A stretch of DNA of 64,000 nt from positions 2,294,001-2,358,000 of the forward strand of contig NZ_JABTEX010000001.1 in the NCBI RefSeq assembly GCF_015711645.1. The letters are read 5' to 3'. Both the position numbers and the translations under genes were made by a program. The notes under the pieces are model-generated. The model did no database searches. It was given only the letters and a program-made list of their open reading frames with translations, and was not told where the DNA came from. Shown here piece by piece: positions 32,893-42,218 of the stretch (position 1 is its first letter; each line of letters begins with the position of its first letter). The stretch comes from Planomonospora sp. ID82291. Its GTDB lineage: Bacteria; Actinomycetota; Actinomycetes; Streptosporangiales; Streptosporangiaceae.

Positions 32893-33672
32893 TCAGGCGG
32901 TGGGGCGTACGAGGTGGACCAGGTGAGAGGGGGCCAGGCCGAACATCTCGTGGCAGACGCGGGTCAGGTGAGAGCTGTCGGCGAAGCCGGCACCGTGCGC
33001 GGCCTCGGTGAGCGTGGCGCCGCCCCGCACCGCCTCGATCGCGTGCAGCAGACGGGCCCAGCGCCGCCAGGCCGGAAACGGCAGCTGCAGATGCTCGGCG
33101 AACAGGTGCCCCAGACGGCTGGCCGACACCCCGGCTCGGGCAGCCAGCTCGCCCAGCAGCAGCGGCCCGTCGATGAGCTGAGGGGCCGCCTCCAGCGCGC
33201 GGGACAGAGCGGCGGGAAATCCTCTCGTGTCGGCGGCCGGCCCGATCGAGCACCGCACGCCGGGCAGAGTCTCCGGGCCGGTGACCGCGGCGGTGACCGC
33301 GGCGGTGGCCGGCAGGCGGGCGGCGGCCTGCCAGGTGCTCACGATGTCCGCGTCTCCGGCCGTGGCGATGCGGGCGCCGGCCGCGCGCGCGGCCGGATGG
33401 GCCGGATCGAGGTAGGCCAGCAGGCCATGAGCGCCGGGGGCGGCTCGCAGTCCGTGCCGGACACCGGCCGGGATGATCGCTGCCTCGGTGCGGCACCGGT
33501 GACCGTGCCGGTCGGTCAGCATCACCTCGCCGTCGAGCACCAGCAGGACCTGCACCGCGGCGTGCGCGTGCGGTGCGGCCGACCCGATCGCGCCGGTGAA
33601 GGCGAGCAGGCCCGGGACGGCCGTGACCGTGCCCGCCCAACGCGCTGCCTGCGCCTGCTCGCCGCACGGCAT
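32893..33672 (-). CDS. AraC family transcriptional regulator
   Basis: 259-residue regulator. N-terminal cupin-like domain (HAHAAVQVLLVLDGEVML) and C-terminal double HTH (LLLGELAARAGVSASRLGHLF and GATLTEAAHGAGFADSSHLTRVCHEMFGLAPS). The ATG at 33672 has GGAGG 7 nt upstream; the longer frame from 33732 lacks a site. It lies next to a pair of ABC half-transporter genes of siderophore type, an arrangement like YbtA with YbtPQ, so it may control iron-chelate transport. Confidence 0.9.
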   Translation of the reverse strand: MPCGEQAQAARWAGTVTAVPGLLAFTGAIGSAAPHAHAAVQVLLVLDGEVMLTDRHGHRCRTEAAIIPAGVRHGLRAAPGAHGLLAYLDPAHPAARAAGARIATAGDADIVSTWQAAARLPATAAVTAAVTGPETLPGVRCSIGPAADTRGFPAALSRALEAAPQLIDGPLLLGELAARAGVSASRLGHLFAEHLQLPFPAWRRWARLLHAIEAVRGGATLTEAAHGAGFADSSHLTRVCHEMFGLAPSHLVHLVRPTA

Positions 33673-33859
33673 TCCTGGTCCTCCACCCGGGTCCGCGTCA
33701 CCAGCCGCAAAGGAGCGCTGAGCAACCGTCACCGCCCTACGTGTTCGCGAGGCCGGTCATCTCGGCGTCGAATGGCCTTCCGGTTCCCGACATCCCGCGT
33801 CACCGGCGGGGCGACGGCCGCGAAACGCCCTCTGGAACGGCATGCGCAGGACCTGCGGC

Positions 33860-35575
33860 TCAGTCGTGTGCCGCCGGTGTCAGGGAGGCGTTCCAGAAGC
33901 CGGCGTAGCGGCCGCCGCGGCGGAGCAGTTCATCGTGGCGTCCTTCTTCCACGATCCGGCCGCCGTCGAGAAAGGCGATGCGATCAGCGCGTCGGACCGT
34001 CCGCATCCGATGAGCGACCATCACGACCGTCCGGCCGGCCATCAGGCGTTCGATGCCCTCGTGGACGGCCGCCTCGTTCACCGGGTCCAGCGCGGAGGTC
34101 ACCTCGTCCAGCAGCACGATGGGCGCGTCCTTCAGCAGCGCCCGGGCTATCGAGACGCGCTGGCGTTCGCCTCCCGACAGCAGCGCGCCGCCCTCGCCGA
34201 CGTTGGCCGCCCATCCGCCGGGCAGCCGCTCGACCACCTCGTCCAGCCGCGCGGCGCTCGCCGCCGCCCGCAGCTCGGCCTCGGTGGCTTCGGGGCGGCC
34301 CAGCCGTACGTTGTCCTCGATCGTGCCGTCGAAGAGGTAGACGTCCTGGAAGACGATGGCGATCCGGGCCATCAGCTCCTCGGTGCCGATGGCGCGCACG
34401 TCCACGCCGCCCACGCGCACCGCGCCCGCGTCCACGTCGTGGAAGCGCGCGAGCAACTGCAGCAGGGTGCTCTTGCCCGCGCCTGACGGGCCGACCACGG
34501 CGAGCCGCCGTCCCTCGGGTACGGACAAGGACAGGCCGTCGAACACCGTGCGGTCGCCATGCCGGAAGGCGACGGACTCCAGATCCAAGCCGTGACCTAC
34601 CGGCTGGATCGGTTCCGGTGCCTCCGGCAGCGGTTCGGTGCGCAGGACCGCGTCGAGTCTGGCCAGTTCGGAACGCGCGGCGCGGAGCTTGCCGCCGAGG
34701 TCGGCCAGTGACAGGACCGGATCGGCGCAGCGAGCGGCCAGCACCAGGATCGTCAGGACCTCCGCGACACCGATGCTCCCGCTGAGCGCGAGGTAGGCGC
34801 CCAGCACCAGCAACCCGGTGAACACCGCCTGCACCACGAGCGTCAAGCCGATCAGGCCGGGCAGCACCGACAACACGGTACGGCGGGACGCGCGCTGAAG
34901 TTCCCCCAGCGCGTCGTCGAGCAGCGCGAAGCGTTGCACGCTCCGGCCGCCGGCGCGCAGCACCGGCTGGGCCTGGAGGAACTCGATGACCCGCCCGGTG
35001 GCCTCGGTGTCACGTTCGTGGCGGTCGGCATCGCCCGCGGCCATCGAGCGGCCGGTCCAGATCTGGATCGCCGCCACGAGCGGCACGGCGACCAGCGCGG
35101 CCAGCCCCAGCTGCCAGTTGAAGGCGAGCATCACACCGACGATCGTCACAGGGGTGACGAAGGCGGAGATGTAGGGCGCCAGCAGATGCGCGATCACGCC
35201 CATCGTCTCCAGCACGCCCTGGCCGGCCAGGACGGACACCTCTCCGACGCGGCCGGTGCTGTACCAGCCGAGGGGCAGCCGGGCCAGGTGATCGCCGAGC
35301 CGGTGGTACATGCCACGCAACAACGTGGTTCCGGCGCGGAAGCCGAACAGATCGCTGACATAGCGCAGCACCGCGTAGATCGCGATCACGCCGCCGAACG
35401 CGATCAGCCAGGGCAGCGCGTCCACGGGGTCGCCGCCCAGCAGGGTCCGCAGCACGGGAACCAGCAGGGCGTAGGACAGACCCTCGACGATCGAGGTCAT
35501 CGTCATCAAGGCCACGGTACGGCGCACCGGCCGGGCGTGGTCATGGCCCAGGACGCGCAGCAGCATGCGGATCAT
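33860..35575 (-). CDS. ABC transporter half-unit, permease-ATPase (YbtQ/IrtB-like)
   Basis: 571-residue type IV ABC half-transporter: six membrane helices (about 15-310) and a nucleotide-binding domain with Walker A VVGPSGAGKSTL, Q loop, signature LSGGERQRVSIARAL and Walker B PIVLLDEVTSALD. Its ATG overlaps the stop of the preceding ABC gene (ATGA), so the two form a heterodimer made at equal levels. AraC-linked fused pairs of this type (YbtPQ, IrtAB) import ferri-siderophores despite an exporter fold; here this is an inference, and drug or peptide export is the alternative. Confidence 0.9.
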   Translation of the reverse strand: MIRMLLRVLGHDHARPVRRTVALMTMTSIVEGLSYALLVPVLRTLLGGDPVDALPWLIAFGGVIAIYAVLRYVSDLFGFRAGTTLLRGMYHRLGDHLARLPLGWYSTGRVGEVSVLAGQGVLETMGVIAHLLAPYISAFVTPVTIVGVMLAFNWQLGLAALVAVPLVAAIQIWTGRSMAAGDADRHERDTEATGRVIEFLQAQPVLRAGGRSVQRFALLDDALGELQRASRRTVLSVLPGLIGLTLVVQAVFTGLLVLGAYLALSGSIGVAEVLTILVLAARCADPVLSLADLGGKLRAARSELARLDAVLRTEPLPEAPEPIQPVGHGLDLESVAFRHGDRTVFDGLSLSVPEGRRLAVVGPSGAGKSTLLQLLARFHDVDAGAVRVGGVDVRAIGTEELMARIAIVFQDVYLFDGTIEDNVRLGRPEATEAELRAAASAARLDEVVERLPGGWAANVGEGGALLSGGERQRVSIARALLKDAPIVLLDEVTSALDPVNEAAVHEGIERLMAGRTVVMVAHRMRTVRRADRIAFLDGGRIVEEGRHDELLRRGGRYAGFWNASLTPAAHD

Positions 35576-37380
35576 CGGTACTCCTTGGATCGCCAGAAGG
35601 CGGCGAACCTTCCGTTCTCCGCCAGGAGGTCGGCGGGTCTGCCCTGCTCGACGATCGACCCGTCGTCCAGCATCACGACGGTGTCGGCGTCGGCGACCGT
35701 CTCCAGGCGGTGGGCGATGACCAGGATCGTGCGATCGCCCTCCAGCGCCGCCAACGCCTGCCGTACCGCCTGCTCGGTCTGCGGGTCGGCGAACGCGGTC
35801 GCCTCGTCCAGCACCAGGACGGGTGTGGCGGCGAGCAGCGCACGGGCGAGTGCGATCCGCTGCGCCTCGCCACCTGACAGCCCGGCCTCCTGCCCGAGCA
35901 CCGTGTCGTAGCCGCGTGGCAGCTCAAGAATCCGATCATGGATGTTCGCCATCCGGGCGGCGCGGACCACGTCGTCGAAATCGGCGTGCGGTACGGCGAG
36001 CGCGATGTTGTCCGCGACCGAGGCGCGCAGCAGGCGAACGTCCTGGAAGACGAAGGAGACCGTCCGGTAGAGGTCGGAGCCGGCGAGCTCGCGCAGATCG
36101 ACGCCGCCCAGGGTGATCGAACCGTGGGTCGGGTCGAAGAAGCGCGGCAGCAACCGGACCAGTGTGGACTTGCCGCTGCCCGAGGGCCCGACGACCGCGG
36201 TGACCGTGCCCGGTTCGAGGACCAGGTCGATCCCGCGCAGCACCTCGCGGCCGTCCTCGTAGCCGAAGCGGACGTCACGCAGTTCCACCCGGTGGCCCTG
36301 CGGCGCGATCGGGTGCGCGGGCTCCGGCAGCGGCGCCACCTCGAGCACGTCCCGGATCCGGCCGATCGCGCGCCTGGCGGCCTGCAGGTCGTCGAGACCA
36401 TGGGCGATGAGGGCCGCCACCGGAGCGGTCAGGCCCAGTCCCAGCAGCAGGAAAGGCAGCAGGTCGGCCGGGGGCAGGCCACCTGCCGCGATCAGGGCGG
36501 TGCCGCCGATCAGGACGACCAGCAGCACGAACGGCGGTGACAGCACCAGTTGCATTCCGGCGGCGATCACGGAGAGGCCGCGCACGAAGCGGTGGTAGAT
36601 GCCGACGAAATCGTCGGTGGCCGTGCGGAACCGGCGGTGGGCGCGTCCGGAACCGCCGAACGCCTTGACCACCGAGATGCCCTGGACGAACTCGACGACG
36701 GAATCGGCGATCCGCCCCATGGCCGCATCGAACTGCTTCTCCTCACGCAGCCGGGTCGGGGTCATCATCAGCGGGAGGTGCGCCACGGCCAGCACCACCG
36801 GGATCAGCGTGATCAACGTGAGCCGCCAGTCGACGGTGAACAGGTAGACCAGGGAGAGCAGCGGCACCACGAACGCGGTGATGAGCTCGCCGGGAGCGTG
36901 GGCGATGAACGGGTGTACGGCGCTGACGTCCTCGCCCACCACCTTGGCCAGCTCGCCGGTCCGGCGCCGGGAGAACCAGCCGATCGGCACGCGCCCCAGC
37001 CGCGCGGCCAGCTGCCGGCGAAGGGCCAGTTGCACCCGGCCGTCGAGAAGGTGCCCGATTCCGGATGACGCGGCCGTGAACAGCAACCGGACGAGCAAGC
37101 CGACCGCACCGGCGATCACGACGAACCAGACACGATCATGATCGATCGGGCCGGGCGCCAGCAGGCCGCGCCCCAGTTCGATGACCGCCAGCAGCGGCGC
37201 CAGCCCCGCGACGGCGCCGATCACCTGGAAGGCGACGACGGCCGCGAAGCTCCAGGCGTACGGGCGCAGCAGCCTGCTCAGGCGGAATCCGTGCGCGGGA
37301 TCGGGGCCGGGCGGCGGCGTGGGCGGCGGCGTGGGCGGCGGCCCGGCCTGGACGTGTCCGGCGTCGGAGGCGATTGTCAT
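35572..37380 (-). CDS. ABC transporter half-unit, permease-ATPase (YbtP/IrtA-like)
   Basis: 602-residue partner half-transporter. The start MTIASDAGHVQAG is chosen (AAGGA about 10 nt upstream); the upstream frame is a tandem repeat. A Pro-rich N-terminus (PPPTPPPTPPPGP) is followed by six helices (about 45-330) and an ATPase domain with Walker A VVGPSGSGKSTL, signature LSGGEAQRIALARAL and Walker B PVLVLDEATAFAD; the ATAFAD form is common in siderophore-type pairs. Promoter is presumably in 37381-37500. Confidence 0.9.
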   Translation of the reverse strand: MTIASDAGHVQAGPPPTPPPTPPPGPDPAHGFRLSRLLRPYAWSFAAVVAFQVIGAVAGLAPLLAVIELGRGLLAPGPIDHDRVWFVVIAGAVGLLVRLLFTAASSGIGHLLDGRVQLALRRQLAARLGRVPIGWFSRRRTGELAKVVGEDVSAVHPFIAHAPGELITAFVVPLLSLVYLFTVDWRLTLITLIPVVLAVAHLPLMMTPTRLREEKQFDAAMGRIADSVVEFVQGISVVKAFGGSGRAHRRFRTATDDFVGIYHRFVRGLSVIAAGMQLVLSPPFVLLVVLIGGTALIAAGGLPPADLLPFLLLGLGLTAPVAALIAHGLDDLQAARRAIGRIRDVLEVAPLPEPAHPIAPQGHRVELRDVRFGYEDGREVLRGIDLVLEPGTVTAVVGPSGSGKSTLVRLLPRFFDPTHGSITLGGVDLRELAGSDLYRTVSFVFQDVRLLRASVADNIALAVPHADFDDVVRAARMANIHDRILELPRGYDTVLGQEAGLSGGEAQRIALARALLAATPVLVLDEATAFADPQTEQAVRQALAALEGDRTILVIAHRLETVADADTVVMLDDGSIVEQGRPADLLAENGRFAAFWRSKEYR

Positions 37381-37507
37381 GCCGAATGTCCTTCCTTGTG
37401 TCGAGCGGTCAGGGGGCGATCCCCAGCGGGTGGCGGGAGCCGGCGGTGTCGCCCTGATCGAGGCCATCGCGGTGGACGGGGTACGGCCGGACGCGGTCGT
37501 CCCGGCC

Positions 37508-37661
37508 GACGGCCGGGTGCGGACGAGCGCGCCGGCCCATCCGGACGGCCGGGTGCGGACGAGCGCGCCGGCCCATCCGGACGGCCGGGTGCGGACGAGC
37601 GCGCCGGCCCATCCGGACGGCCGGGTGCGGACGAGCACGCCGGCCCATCCGGACGGCCGGT
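37508..37661. repeat. 36-bp tandem repeat, four copies plus partial
   Basis: Units at 37508, 37544, 37580 and 37616 (GACGGCCGGGTGCGGACGAG..., ending GGCCCATCCG), nearly identical, then a 10-base partial copy. It fills most of the roughly 300-bp gap between the ABC gene start and the hydrolase stop. The minus-strand reading VRTRPSGWAGAL is not part of a supported gene. Confidence 0.9.
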
Positions 37662-37683
37662 TCCAGGTCGCCTGCGCCGGGTG

Positions 37684-38622
37684 TCACTCGCCGAGGGACT
37701 CCTGGAGGAAGGCGAGGATCTCCGCCCGGGCGGGCGTCGCCTGGGGTGCCATGCCCGGCATGCTCAGGAACGCGTGCCCCGCCTCCGGGTACTCGCTGAG
37801 CCGCGCGGGCGTCCCGGCCGCCTGGAGCCGCTCGGCGTAGCGGCGGCCGTGGTCGGCGATCGGGTCGCACGTCGGCACCACCACGAGCGCCGGGGCCAGC
37901 CCGTCCAGATCGTCGGCGTACAGCGGCGACAGCGCGCGGGCGTCGGCGCCGTCGGGGACGGCCAGCCGCTGGAAGAACCGCAGCAGCGGTACGGACAGGG
38001 TGGGCGTCTCCGCGTACCGGGCCGTCGAGTCGTACGTCCAGGCCGTCGAGGTCACGTCGACCGCCGGGTTGACCAGCACCTGCGCCCGCAGCCCGAGACC
38101 GGCCCGCCTGGCCCTGATGGCCGCCAGCGCGCTGATCAGCCCGCCGCAGCTCTCGCCGAAGACGGCGACGCGGGCCGGATCGATGTCCCACGTCCCGGCG
38201 TGCTCCACCACGTGCTGGAGCACGTCCCAGCCGTCGTCGGCGGCGGCGGACAGCGGCGTCTCCCAGTCGAGGAGGCGGTGCTCGACCGAGACGACGACCG
38301 CCGGCAGGCAGGCGGCGAGGTGGCTGTTGACCCAGTCGCTCTGCGTGGCCGTACCGACGAAGGCGCCTCCGTGCACGTGGATCACGAGGGGCAGGGCGCC
38401 CGCGGCCGAGGGCCGGTACACCCGGACGGGGAGTTCGCGGCCGGGCAGCGCCACCCGCTGCCAGCCGATCGCGGCACCGGGGTCCGGCTCCCCGGTGATC
38501 ACGCGTGCGGCCGTGGACGCCCGGACGCGGTTCTCGGCGTCGCGGAAGGCGATCAGTTCCTCGGCCGTCACCGTGGACCAGTCCGGCTCCGCCGGTCGCC
38601 GCATCGCGGTGATGTCGCTCAT
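37684..38622 (-). CDS. Alpha/beta hydrolase, hormone-sensitive-lipase family esterase
   Basis: 312-residue esterase. Oxyanion motif VIHVHGGAF, nucleophile elbow FGESCGG (Ser in GxSxG), acidic residue in PTCDPIADHG and His in EAGHAFLS complete the triad. It belongs to the HSL (family IV) group that cleaves short acyl esters. It is divergent from a TetR gene with a dyad between them, so its expression is probably repressor-controlled. AGGAGGGG precedes the ATG. Confidence 0.92.
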   Translation of the reverse strand: MSDITAMRRPAEPDWSTVTAEELIAFRDAENRVRASTAARVITGEPDPGAAIGWQRVALPGRELPVRVYRPSAAGALPLVIHVHGGAFVGTATQSDWVNSHLAACLPAVVVSVEHRLLDWETPLSAAADDGWDVLQHVVEHAGTWDIDPARVAVFGESCGGLISALAAIRARRAGLGLRAQVLVNPAVDVTSTAWTYDSTARYAETPTLSVPLLRFFQRLAVPDGADARALSPLYADDLDGLAPALVVVPTCDPIADHGRRYAERLQAAGTPARLSEYPEAGHAFLSMPGMAPQATPARAEILAFLQESLGE

Positions 38623-38633
38623 GGACCCCTCCT

Positions 38634-38665
38634 GAAGTTTCGATACCCAAGGTTTTGAAACCTAC
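38634..38665. promoter_or_regulatory. Dyad between hydrolase and TetR genes
   Basis: GAAGTTTCGATACC and GGTTTTGAAACCTAC form an imperfect inverted repeat around CAA. The inner GGTTTTGAAACC is itself near-palindromic. Likely operator of the TetR regulator for both directions. Confidence 0.6.
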
Positions 38666-38686
38666 GGTAGCGCAACTCGGTATCGT

Positions 38687-39256
38687 GTGGACGTGAGCAT
38701 GACTTCGAGTACACCCGCCCGGCCGCCCGGCCGCCCGCGTTCCGGCATCAACGACGTGGTCTTCGCCGCGACGCTGAGCACGGTCCACGAACTGGGCTAC
38801 GCGCGTGCCACGGTGGAGCGCATCGCCGCCGCGACCGGCATCGCGAAGACGACGATCTACCGTCGCTGGCCGACGAAGGGGACGCTGATCGTGGACTGTC
38901 TGCTCGACGCGTTCGGCCCGGTGCCGCTGGAAGGCGATAGTCGGGCCGAGATCATGTCCTCGGCCATCCGCTGGATCGCGGGCAAGATCGGCGAGCCGGG
39001 GGTGGGCGACGCGTTCGCGGGCGTGTTCAGCGACGCCGTCAGCGACCCGGGGCTGCGCGAGGTCCTCTCCTCCCGGCTGCAGGACCCCTACCGGCTCGCG
39101 CTCCAGGACGCGCTCGGCGAGCCGGAGCACCGGATCCTGTTTCTCATCGACGTCGTCGTCGGGACCCTGCTCCACCGAATGGGCATGACCGGCGAGCCGA
39201 TGGTCGACGATGACGTCGACGCACTGGTGGAGATGGTTCTGCCGTTCTTCCACTGA
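38687..39256 (+). CDS. TetR family transcriptional regulator
   Basis: 189-residue regulator (starts at GTG 38687, GTG 38693 or ATG 38699 are all possible; none has a ribosome site, so a leaderless mRNA is likely). HTH region: INDVVFAATLSTVHELGYARATVERIAAATGIAKTTIYRRWPTKGTLI, with the C-terminal TetR_C_11-like domain. Divergent from the esterase gene, with the dyad 38634-38665 between. Probable esterase repressor. Confidence 0.88.
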   Translation: MDVSMTSSTPARPPGRPRSGINDVVFAATLSTVHELGYARATVERIAAATGIAKTTIYRRWPTKGTLIVDCLLDAFGPVPLEGDSRAEIMSSAIRWIAGKIGEPGVGDAFAGVFSDAVSDPGLREVLSSRLQDPYRLALQDALGEPEHRILFLIDVVVGTLLHRMGMTGEPMVDDDVDALVEMVLPFFH

Positions 39257-39454
39257 GCGGGCGTTTTGCTGCGTCTCGTGAGGTGAGGTCCTCTATGTCC
39301 TCGGCCCGACTCGCACGGTTTGCCTCGGTATCCGTATATCCGTCGCCCGGAGCATGATCCCTTCAATGCCCGTTTCGTGACGCGATGTGACCGAGATTCC
39401 GCCTGGCGTAGCCTTGCGGTGGACACGCCATTTTTCGGAGGTCGCGGGATGCCG

Positions 39455-39705
39455 AAGTCGTCCCCCGCAACTCAGGCATCAAGGGCTTCCACGTGCTCAA
39501 ACGGCGCTGGGTCGTCGAACGTACGCTCGGCTGGCCGATGCTCCACCGCCGCCTCGCCCGGGACTGTGAAGCATTGCCGACGAGCTCCGAAGCCATGACC
39601 TACATCGCGATGATTGACAATGTCGGCAAGCGCATTACTGGCGAAACCACTCAACTTGGCGAGGGACGTACTAGGACGAACTTCTCAAATCAAACGCCCC
39701 CTGAA
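39455..39705 (+). pseudogene. IS5-family transposase C-terminal remnant
   Basis: Translates as EVVPRNSGIKGFHVLKRRWV then VERTLGWPMLHRRLARDCEA, the IS5-type C-terminus with the catalytic Glu helix (RRWVVERTLGW), then decays. Its downstream border TCAAACGCCCCCTGA resembles the right terminal repeat of the intact IS5-type element at 43317. The N-terminal two thirds are missing. The rest of 39257-39454 holds no recognisable gene. Confidence 0.75.
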
Positions 39706-39798
39706 GCCTGCCGCCTGAAATCGGTGTTCACGTTCATGGGGGAAGCCCTGTTGTTACTCCCCCCACGAGCATGACGTGACACGGTACGCCGCCGCACA

Positions 39799-40107
39799 CC
39801 CACCGACGCGCAAGTAGGGGAGGTGATGGTCTGCACGCTGGAAGAGGTGCCCGAAGGCGCCACCCGCTGGTCGCGGCGGGAACTGCGCGCCCGGGTGGAG
39901 GAGTCCAAGGTTCTGACCGATCCGCTGCTGATCGACAATGTCCGGGACGTGGCGGGTCCGTACCCGTCCCGCCCGAGCATGCGACGGTCTTCTCCGCCGA
40001 TGACAGGCCGCACGTCCAGGCGATCGGGCAGCTCGCGCCGGTGCTGCCGATGGTGCCCGGCACTCTGCGGCGGCCCAGCCGCGACCATCACCGGCAGAGC
40101 ACTGTGA
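39799..40107 (+). pseudogene. IS630-family transposase remnant, frameshifted
   Basis: Reads VCTLEEVPEGATRWSRREL, jumps by deletion to KVLTDPLLIDNVRDVAG, then continues one frame over as PPEHATVFSADDRPHVQAIG and APVLPMVPGTLRR. Intact IS630 proteins have the first DDE Asp in FCVDEKSQIQAL at this position; here it reads FSADDRPHVQAI. It has an internal deletion plus a frameshift, so it is dead. Confidence 0.75.
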
Positions 40108-40183
40108 CCAGCGGAACCCGGAATGTACTCGGGATCCGCCAGCCCCCACCTACCAGGATGGGACGCGCTGACGGCGCTGCGGC

Positions 40184-40933
40184 TCAGGCGTTGTAGCCGC
40201 CGTGGGCGTCTAGCTTGGCGCCTGTGACGTACGACGCGGCGGGGCTGGCCAGGAAGGCGATTGCCGCGGCGATCTCGTCGGGGTGTCCCATGCGTTGCAG
40301 GGACAGCGAGCTGAGCAGGGCCTTGAGGGTTTCGGGATCCGGTGCGTCCATGCCGCCTTCCATCAGCCCGGCTTCCACGACGTTGGCGGTGATGCCTCGG
40401 GAGCCGAGGTCGCGGGCGACGCCCATGGTGTACCGCTCGACCCCCGCTTTGGTCGCCGCGTAGTCGGCCACGCCTGGGACGCCGACTCGGGTGCCCAGCC
40501 CGGAGCTCACCGTGATGATGCGGCCGCCCTCGCGCAGCACTCGGGAGGCGGCCCGGGTGACGGCGATCACGCCGAGGTAGTTGGTGGCGTGCATCCGGTC
40601 CAGGGCGGAGGTGTGGGCATCCGGGTCGTCCACCGTGCCGCTCACCGAGATCGCGGCGTTGTTGACGAGGATGTCCAGGGCACCGAAGTGCGCGACCACG
40701 TCGTCGATCAGTGCCGGCGCTTGGCTCACGTCCGCCTGGTCGGACTTGAACGCGGCGGCCTTCGCTCCCTTGCCGCGCACCTCGTCGACGATGGCCTGGG
40801 CCTGCTTGTCGGAGTTGACGTAGGTGAACGCGACGTCGGAGCCCTGCTCGGCAAGCAGCCGTACGGTGGCGGCTCCGAGCCCGCGGGACCCTCCGGTGAC
40901 CAGGGCGACCTTGCCTGTCAGCGGCTTGTTCAT
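40184..40933 (-). CDS. Short-chain dehydrogenase/reductase (SDR)
   Basis: 249-residue classical SDR. NAD(P) loop VTGGSRGLGAATV, NNAAI, catalytic Ser in VSSGLGTRVG, and Tyr/Lys in DYAATKAGV are all present. GAGGTGA lies upstream of the ATG. It is divergent from an Rrf2 regulator gene with GTCGTAAC repeats between. A role in detoxifying reactive carbonyls or quinones under regulator control is a guess; the family assignment is firm. Confidence 0.93.
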   Translation of the reverse strand: MNKPLTGKVALVTGGSRGLGAATVRLLAEQGSDVAFTYVNSDKQAQAIVDEVRGKGAKAAAFKSDQADVSQAPALIDDVVAHFGALDILVNNAAISVSGTVDDPDAHTSALDRMHATNYLGVIAVTRAASRVLREGGRIITVSSGLGTRVGVPGVADYAATKAGVERYTMGVARDLGSRGITANVVEAGLMEGGMDAPDPETLKALLSSLSLQRMGHPDEIAAAIAFLASPAASYVTGAKLDAHGGYNA

Positions 40934-40965
40934 TCTTCACCTCACTGGTTGACCCTCTTCGAGCT

Positions 40966-41031
40966 GTCGTAACAATAATAGTTACATCGCTATGTCGCAA
41001 CCTTGGCTGTTACGACAGTCGTTGTCGTAAC
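40966..41031. promoter_or_regulatory. GTCGTAAC repeats between SDR and Rrf2 genes
   Basis: GTCGTAAC occurs at 40966-40973, inverted at 41009-41016 and direct at 41024-41031; the last two form a perfect 8+8 dyad with 7-base spacer. GTTAC at 40981 adds a half-site. Probable Rrf2 operators controlling both genes. Confidence 0.7.
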
Positions 41032-41062
41032 ATCGGGAGTTGCGATCGGAAGGAACGGGTTC

Positions 41063-41497
41063 ATGAGCGCCAACAGCAGGTTGACCATCGCCGCCCACGC
41101 GCTGGCCTGGATCGGCCTCTACCAGCGCCAGGGCCATGAGGTCGCCACCTCCGAGCAGATCGCGGCCAGCGCGAGCACCAATCCCGTGGTGATCCGCCGG
41201 CTTCTCGGCGACCTGCGCCAGGCGGGGCTCGTGGAGTCCCGGCGCGGGGTGGGCGCGGGCTGGTCGCTGGCACGCGACCTGGAATCGATGACCCTGCTCG
41301 ACGTGTACGAGGCGGTGGAGCCCGGCCCGCTGTTCGCGCTGCACCGTGCCGCCCCCGACCCGGGATGCGTGGTGGGCCACGGCATCCAGCCGGCGATGCA
41401 GCGCATCTACGACGTCATTGAGGAGACCCTCCGGCGCGAGCTGGCCCGCGTCACGCTGAAGGACGTACTCCAGGACGTCCTGGCAGTACCTCGCTAA
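41063..41497 (+). CDS. Rrf2 family transcriptional regulator
   Basis: 144-residue Rrf2 protein: RLTIAAHALAWIGLYQRQG, winged HTH with SEQIAASASTNPVVIRRLLGDLRQAGLVESRRGVGAGW and the dimer helix at the C-terminus. Only one Cys (PGCVVG) occurs in the usual cluster region, so an Fe-S cluster is unlikely; it resembles YwnA-type redox or small-molecule sensors. AAGGA lies 8 nt before the ATG. Likely represses the divergent SDR gene. Confidence 0.9.
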   Translation: MSANSRLTIAAHALAWIGLYQRQGHEVATSEQIAASASTNPVVIRRLLGDLRQAGLVESRRGVGAGWSLARDLESMTLLDVYEAVEPGPLFALHRAAPDPGCVVGHGIQPAMQRIYDVIEETLRRELARVTLKDVLQDVLAVPR

Positions 41498-41516
41498 CTA
41501 CGACAACGACAGGTCG

Positions 41517-41658
41517 TTATGAGCGTCTTCGCTTATGGTGACTGGCTCGAGCCCGCGCTTGGCTGAGCCGGCGCCAGACCGACCAGGCAAGGACATGACC
41601 GATCGGGTGCGCGGTCGGTGCGGCGATGCGGTTGAACAGCCGCCGCACCTCCTGGACC
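41517..41658 (-). pseudogene. Transposase C-terminal remnant
   Basis: Minus-strand reading QEVRRLFNRIAAPTAHPIGH then VLAWSVWRRLSQARARASHH ends in TAA at 41517. The 'WSxWRRxxQARARxSHY' tail is typical of C-termini of an actinobacterial transposase family. It is cut off on its 5' side by the left end of the IS-B copy at 41659. Confidence 0.5.
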
Positions 41659-42218
41659 TGCGCTTGCCGATAATGTCATCCGGCCAGGTCATGGGCTTGT
41701 TGAGGGTTGCCTGATGTGCGTGATCCCCAGCCGCTCGGAGTGCGGCATGATGATCGTTTGTGCTTTTTCGTCTGGCCTATCTCGCCGTCACGAACACCTT
41801 CGCCGCGCTGCGGCTGCTGCCGATGGGCGATCGAGAGAAGGACGCCGAGATCCTCGCTCTCCGCCACCAGATCACCGTTCTCGAACGGCAGCTCAGCATC
41901 GGCACCAGGGTGCGATTCGCCCCCGAGGACCGCGCCTTCCTCGCCGCCCTGCTGACGTCGCTGCCCCGCGAGGTCCTGCGCCGGGTGCGGCTCCTCGTCC
42001 GCCCGGACACCGTCCTGCGCTGGCACCGCGATCTGATGAGACGCCGTCATGCCCGCACGTGTCGGCCGAAGCGGCCCCGGTGCCCGCCTACGGTCCGCTC
42101 CATCCGCGCACTCATCCTGCGCCTGGTCCGGGAGAACCCGTCCTGGGGATATCGGCGGGTGCACGGTGAGCTGGCCATGCTCGGTATCACGGTCGCCGCG
42201 TCCACGGTCTGGGAGATC
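41659..42218 (+). mobile_element. Truncated IS-B copy (IS481/IS3-like), left end and transposase N-terminus
   Basis: Starts with TGCGCTTGCCGATAATG, as the intact copy at 48303, and encodes LFRLAYLAVTNTFAALRLLP and so on to ASTVWEIL (41760-42217), the first 155 or so residues of the 366-residue transposase. The catalytic domain is absent: the copy ends where the IS5-type element begins. Protein identity to the intact copy is high. Confidence 0.85.

Noticed and set aside
37508-37661. Regular 36-bp repeats as a CRISPR array
   Set aside because: The units are contiguous with no spacers and no cas genes are present.
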